From contig JAEUWY010000008.1 of NCBI GenBank assembly GCA_022059125.1, positions 1,550,001-1,614,000 of the forward strand: 64,000 nucleotides of DNA. The letters are read 5' to 3'. Of this stretch, positions 58,738-64,000 are shown in pieces. This DNA comes from Corynespora cassiicola (lineage: Eukaryota > Ascomycota > Dothideomycetes > Pleosporales > Corynesporascaceae). The notes beneath the pieces are model-generated. The model worked only from the letters and a program-made list of their open reading frames with translations, made no database searches and was not told the DNA's origin. Within the stretch, counting starts at the first letter, position 1, and each line of letters starts with the position of its first letter. The translations under genes were made by a program, and so were the position numbers.

Positions 58738-60460
58738 ATGCCCCCAACACCCCCCCTCCTCTACCACCCTACCCTAAACATCCACCTCCACGGTGCAGAA
58801 TCCCCATCAACAACCCAATACCGCAACCTAAAATACGCCATCATCCCCTCCCGATGGAAACCCTCCCTTGCCAACTCCTCCCTCGCCCCTTCTGGGCGCC
58901 CGGACACATTCGACGCAACCCCCTTCGGCCCCTCCTGCCCCCATAAACCCGCCGCCCAAGCCTGGGACCTCACCCTCGTAGGAAACATCTCCCTCCCTAC
59001 GTCCCCCGGCCAAGGCCCCACCGAAAAAATGCACGAACTCGACTGCCTGCACCTCACCGTCACGGTGCCCAAACCTAGCCACGGAAGCCCGGCCTACACC
59101 AACCTGCCCGTTTTCGTGTGGGTGCATGGCGGCGGGCTGAGCATGGGGAGTACCTCTTGGCCTCAGTACGACCTACGCGCTTTCGTTGCGCGGAGTACCG
59201 AGCTTGGGAAACCGGTCGTTGGGGTGGCGATGAACTATCGGCTCGGGCCTTTTGGATTCTTGGCGAGTGAGGAACTAGGTGTGCCGGGCAATTTGGGATT
59301 CAAGGATCAGGTTTTGGGGTTTAGGTGGGTGAGGGAGCATATTGGAGGGTTTGGAGGCGATGCGGGGAATGTTACGGCGGTGGGGGAGTCGGCGGGAGGG
59401 ATATCGTTGTCGGCGCTTTTGTGTGCGGAGGTTGGGGGGAGGTTGTTTGATAGGGTTGTGGTTATGAGTGGGGAGGTTACGTTGAGGAAGCCGAGGGGGG
59501 CGAGGTGGCATGAGGAGATGGTCAAGGAGCAGGTGCGGTATTTGGGGTTGGAGGGGTTTAGTTTGCGGGAAAGGAGGAGGGCGTTGTGGGAGATGGATGC
59601 GGAGGAGATGGTGCGGAAGTTGCCTCTGGCGCAGCATTTTTGTGGGTTGGTGGATGGGGAGTGGTTAAGGGAGGATGTGACTTTGGGGGTGTTGGCGGAT
59701 GGACGTAGGAGGGAGCATAGGCCGGAGTGGTGTAAGGAGTTTGTGATAGGGGATACGGCGCATGATGTGAGTTTTGAGCATTCTTTTTCTATTTCGTTGT
59801 TTGTACATGGTGTTGGGTGCTAATTCGTGACACAAGGGCACCGTGCTCAAAGCACGCATCCTCGATGACCCCAGGGCTCTGGAACGCCTCAAGGCAGCCT
59901 GTGCAAAGCACCTCACGCCCTCAGAAACCGACAACCTCCTTTCCGCATATGGCCTCGAATCTCCATCATCGCCTGAGCATCAATATCAAAGCATTCTCGC
60001 CCTCACGTCAGAAATGCGGTTCTACCTCCCTGCCCTCGCCGCACACTCGGGTTGGAAATCTTCCTCAGTGGCGAAGCCCGCCCATCGATATCATTTCCAC
60101 ATCTCGAACCCCGTAGAAGGCCCTTTCAAGGATCTCTCATCGCACGAATTCGATGTCGCCTGTCTACTGCAGAATTTCCGCGGTCTTTTCGACGAAAAGA
60201 CGAATCGGGCGGCGTTGGCGATGACAGATCATTTCATTGGTTTTGTGAATGGTGAAGGGTGGGCGAATTATGGGGAAGTGGTGGTTTTTGGGGATGCGGG
60301 CGTGGAAAAGCTTAGTGAGGAGGAGTATGAGCAGAGGTTTAGGGATGGGAGGGGGGAGGTACTGAAGAGCATTGGAGTGGATAAAGTGTGGAATTTGGCG
60401 GAGACGTGGCAAGGCGTGAGGAGCGAAAAGAAATATAACGTCGCACGGGCAAAGCTATAA
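58738..60460 (+). CDS. Type-B carboxylesterase/lipase family
   Basis: Exons 58738-59766 and 59837-60460 give 550 residues. The nucleophile is Ser218 in GESAGG. The oxyanion-hole loop is WVHGGGLSMGSTSWPQ, and the block MNYRLGPFGFLASEELGVPG NLGFKDQ is typical of type-B esterases. A signal peptide is not seen (the chosen start reads MPPTPPLLYHPTLNIHLHG). The His of the triad would lie in the second exon, but I cannot pick it out safely. Coding strand use changes: the 5' half is C-rich and the 3' part of exon 1 is G-rich. The ATG at 58738 fits best; an upstream in-frame extension has no ATG. Confidence 0.85.
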
Positions 60461-60474
60461 TATCCAATGGTCCT

Positions 60475-60983
60475 TTGTTGAGTCAAGGAGCAAAACGATG
60501 CGGGGAGGCGAAGTACGGTGGAGTCAGGGTTGGCGCTTCTACCGATGGCTCAATTCCTATGGCAATCAAACACCTCGCCAAACAACTGGAAGAAGCCAAC
60601 ATAGCGGATATACCTCAGACTTCAGCTTACGAAAGCCGCTCACCTTTTGGAGATCCAAAACTCCAGGATTGGTTCAGCAGTCTCCAACCGCAAAGGTTCA
60701 CAAGGATTATTTTATTCATCTCGCTAGAAGCATAGAGCCTACATACAGCCTGTTTATCGTCTTTTACGGAATCGAGCAGTATCCGGAACAGCAGGAGGCT
60801 AATGACCTGGTCAACGTGCTCTTAGACCTTTGTGGAGAACTCAACGGACTGAACAAAGACGAGAGTAAGAGCAAAAAACCTCCTTATCTGAAGGTTCTTT
60901 TTATAGGCTTAGGATCAAGTAAAGTTCTGAGCCTCACAGAAAACGATCAGGACGGGAATCAACAAATGTTGGCTTGGGTTTGA
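60475..60983 (+). pseudogene. Frameshifted ATPase-like relic
   Basis: One frame (to 60735) reads MAIKHLAKQLEEANIADIPQ and LQDWFSSLQPQRFTRIILFI, and another (from 60498, to 60983) reads TYSLFIVFYGIEQYPEQQEA, NDLVNVLLDLCGELNGLNKD and LKVLFIGLGSSKVLSL. Protein-like character passes from the first to the second around 60690-60735. The pattern resembles the same kind of STAND/NACHT region as the fragment at 49312. Likely a relic. Confidence 0.35.
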
Positions 60984-61318
60984 TTGAAGTTCATGAATCT
61001 TAGATTTCTGGTATCAATACACTTCTCATTCAATGACCCAAAAATCCGCCGATACTCGTATCCTAGTTATTTTCCCAAATCCTCTCAAGGCTCTACTACT
61101 GTCAGTGTTCAAAATGTGCCGCTCATTTGCTACCTATGGTAGTCATTATCCGTTCCAAGTTGGCCTCAATTTTAATGTGCGTAGAAAATGTACGAATCCA
61201 TAGACAATTATAGTCTTTCCTCGCCCTGAATAGAAACTATAGATTGATAGCTTTCATCAGTCACCCAGATACTGATCATCTCTACCTGAAACACACTCCG
61301 AACAAATAACTCGGCGAC
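60984..61318. other. Intergenic region before the GH3 gene's 3' end
   Basis: About 335 bp between a plus-strand relic and the 3' end of the GH3 gene. I see no feature. Confidence 0.4.
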
Positions 61319-63836
61319 TCAAGCCTCCACAACTTGCTGATCACTCCCATACCCCCCAACAAAGTAATCCTCAAACCCACTAACCCCCTTCCTCGTCCTA
61401 TTAGCATGCGGCTGCGGCCACTCATCAATCACCGCCTGCTCCCCCGCCAACGTAAAGTTGACACTAGCAAGCGGCTCATTATCAATCAGCACGCTATACT
61501 CCCCTGGATACAACACCTTGTTCCCCCTCTCATCAACGCGCGCCAAAGACCCAAGCGTGAGATTCAACCTCGCAGTCCCCGACCCCCCACCCTCAACAGC
61601 GAACAAGCGCTGATAAGCCACCAGCGCCTTCTTAGGATACGGCTCCGGCCCAAACGCCCCAGCCAGATATCCCAAAGCCACGTAATCAGAAGTCGTGGAG
61701 CCAGTGTTCGACACCTCAACCTCTACAGTCGCAAAGGCGCATCGATCCATATACGTCGTATTGCTGCCTTTGCAGTCCGACACAAGGTCCGCGATGTCGT
61801 AGCTCTGTTGGAGCTCCGAGGTTACGTCGGCAGAGAAGTTGGTGTAGTGCAGTCCGAATCCGAACTCGAAGACCGCGGTGCCGTTGTACCACTTGTACGT
61901 CCTGCCGGGCGACGAGGGACCGGGCCGGAGCGTCATGTCGGTCATTGGAACGTCGTTGATGTACGTCGAGGGGTACTGCGTTAGCGGGAGGCGGCCAGCG
62001 GGCGCCGCTTTCCCGGTGATGATATCGAAGAGGGCGACGCCGCCATCCTGGCCGGGATACCCAGCCCAGATCAGAGCAGAGATGTTTGGGTTGTTGACAA
62101 TGGGGGAAGAGTCGACTTGGCCGCCGCCCATCTGGATCACGATCATGGGCTTTCCGAGGGAGGCGAGGTAGCCGGCCATGTCGAGCTGAGCGCCGGTCCA
62201 GGCGATGTCGACTCGGTCCATGTCCTCGGCTTCCTGGCTGTTGGTGATGCCGCCAAAGTAGATGATGATGTCGCTCGCGTCGGCGACGGGTTTGACCTGC
62301 AGCCACTTGTTTGTTGTGGGGTCGCCTTGGCCTCCGACACCTTCGGCGTAGTCGACGGTGACGTTGAGTTGCTGGGCTGCCCAAAGGGGGCTGTGGAGGT
62401 AGGTTGGAACGCCAAAGTAGTTTCCGAGCATGTTTTCGGTTGCATTGGCCCAGCCTCCGAATAGACCCAGCGACGGAGATGATTCTAGGGAAAGGGGGAG
62501 TACACCATCGTTCTTTAGGAGGACAATGCCTTCGGTGGCAGCTTTGAGGGCCAGAGCCTGGGAGGCGTTGGTTGCGACGTCATTAAAATCAAGCTGTCGG
62601 TATGGCTGGTTTTCAGGCGGATCAAACCAACCCAACCTGACTAATGAGGAGTACTGTCGGGTTAGAGCCTGGTCAATGACGCTTTCATTGAGCAGGCCCT
62701 GCTCGAAGGCACCTGGAAGATGAATTGGCATGTAAGTACCGCAGTCGAGATCAGTTCCCGCAATAAGAGAGTCTGCAGCAGCTCCTTCGCGGGTCGATGA
62801 CCATTGATGGGGTAAGTATACGTTTTGAATGGAATCGCAGTCGCTGGTCACCCATTGTTCCTCGTTTGTCCAACCCCAGTGTTCACGAAGGATGGTCTGG
62901 AGGAGGTAAGGGTCGGCGCATGTTGGGACACCATTTACTGCATCTGTGCCCTCTTAGTGATCTGGCATTCTCTTGGGAGGTTGAGTACTGACTGTACGAG
63001 CACATGAACCCGCCGACGTTCGAGTCTCGAGCACAGCTTTGGAATGGCGGGAGGTAGTACTCGACCAAGTCCTGTTGGGAGATTTGAGCATCAAACTGGT
63101 AGCGGTGATTGCCATTCCAATTCTCGATATCGTAGCCTGCAAAATGCTTGCAAGTCGCCACAACCCTCTTAAAGGGGTCACCTGTCTCTCCCTGAAGCCC
63201 TCTGATCAGAGCATGGACATATGAGGAGAGATGGTATGGGTCTTCTCCCGGAGTTTCTAGGCCAACGTTAGTTGCAAACTGTGTTGAAACATACAGAAGC
63301 ACCTGCCTTGACCGCGTCCCCACCTAGGGTCCCTGAACGGGTTGATGTTTGGGGTCCAAAAGTCAAGACCGGTCCTGTTCGCGTTGTTGAATGCTCGTGC
63401 CTCTACCGAAATCACCGTTGCGACCTCGGTGATCAATTCGTCATCAAAAGCAGCACCCATGGTAATGGGCTGCGGGAACGATGTCGAATAGCTGTATTCT
63501 CCTTCATCAGAAAAATTGGTATAAGGGCCGGCAATTCCGTGCAAGCCCTCAGACCACCACTCGTACGGTGGAATACCAAGACGCTCAACACCTGGTGACG
63601 AGCTCCCAGTAGCGGCGATCTTTTCCTCAAGCGTGTACAGCGCAACCAGAGAGCGAGCTCTCTCCAGCGGTGCTACGAAAGGTCAGCACTTGCACCGGAT
63701 ATCCCGGAAAATACATACAAGCCGAAGTATCGCATATAGTTTCATCTTTCAACGGACCATTGACACAATCCGGGAACAGAGCAGAAGCTCCAGCCGCCAA
63801 AAGCGCAACCGGAAGGTACCGACGTGAGGAAATCAT
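61319..63836 (-). CDS. Secreted GH3 beta-xylosidase
   Basis: The enzyme releases xylose from xylo-oligosaccharides outside the cell. Four minus-strand exons (63719-63836, 63307-63672, 62993-63256, 61319-62943) sum to 2373 nt, or 790 residues. The signal peptide is MISSRRYLPVALLAAGASAL. Family blocks are [40 protein letters not shown] EDP and CKHFAGYDIENWNGNHRYQF. The nucleophile Asp284 lies in WVTSDCDSIQNV. The C-terminal fibronectin-III-like domain (YKWYNGTAVFEFGFGLHYTN, VEVEVSNTGSTTSDYVALGY) is typical of fungal beta-xylosidases. The second intron has a GC donor (see findings). Several N-glycosylation sites occur. Confidence 0.94.
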
Positions 63837-64000
63837 ATCGATAGGTACCAGCCAAAGCCACTCGCTGCAGGCCCAAGACCTTGCAGCCAGCCATTTATAC
63901 GTGCCCCCAATAGCCGTAGCTCAATCCCCACACCGCAATCCATGGAAAATCAATGCGGGGATTGCAGCTCCCGAGTACGCGATGACGACTAGAAGCTGGA
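63837..64000. promoter_or_regulatory. Start of the GH3 promoter (window edge)
   Basis: The region upstream of the GH3 start on the minus strand continues beyond the window. A CCAAT-type context is not clear. Confidence 0.3.

Noticed and set aside
1..64000. CRISPR arrays, rRNA and tRNA genes
   Set aside because: I looked for regularly spaced repeats and for A/B-box plus cloverleaf patterns and found none. A tRNA scan would be needed to be sure.

Overview
This window is nuclear DNA of a filamentous ascomycete (Pezizomycotina). The signs are many short GT-AG introns of about 45-130 bp, a fungal HET-domain gene, DUF6594 and 2EXR-type genes, secreted plant-polymer hydrolases, and housekeeping proteins that read as Pezizomycotina orthologues. 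A Dothideomycete is my best guess, but the window alone does not prove it. I rebuilt every gene model by hand from splice signals, and the exon sums close in frame unless I say otherwise.

Layout, left to right. 1-7 kb: a GH105/GH88-type unsaturated-uronyl hydrolase (+), a fungal multi-pass membrane protein (-), the choline/ethanolamine phosphotransferase EPT1/CPT1 (-) and a possible 53-residue gene. 7-16 kb: a small disordered protein (-), VPS53 of the GARP tethering complex (-), a GH18 chitinase with a 25-nt microexon (-) and the mRNA 3'-end factor YTH1 (+). 16-24 kb is gene-poor: a DUF6594 membrane protein, a small 11-residue-repeat gene, a strong 36-bp inverted repeat and a frameshifted 2EXR-like relic. 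24-27 kb is AT-rich and holds a cytochrome P450 (-) and a secreted SnoaL-like protein (+), a possible small metabolic pair. 28-33 kb: an extended-SDR epimerase (-) and a 3-kb gene-free leader.

33-44 kb is a housekeeping block: DNA topoisomerase I (TOP1), ATP synthase gamma (ATP3), a conserved TPR-like protein, RPC40 (shared by RNA polymerases I and III) and the complex I 49-kDa subunit. The last two are head to head over 243 bp. 44-50 kb is accessory: a degenerate 76+53-nt repeat family around a decayed coding stretch, a 297-residue SYG-repeat disordered protein, an unresolved zinc-ribbon-like gene and an ATPase-like fragment. 50-55 kb: the prolyl dihydroxylase Ofd1/Tpa1, the mitochondrial thiamine-pyrophosphate carrier TPC1 and a gamma-butyrobetaine-type dioxygenase; TPC1 and the dioxygenase are head to head over 230 bp. 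56-64 kb: a HET-domain incompatibility-type protein, a type-B carboxylesterase, another ATPase-like relic and a secreted GH3 beta-xylosidase with a GC-AG intron.

Housekeeping genes dominate, with islands of fast-evolving material around 16-27 kb and 44-50 kb. I see no tRNA, rRNA, CRISPR array or intact transposon.
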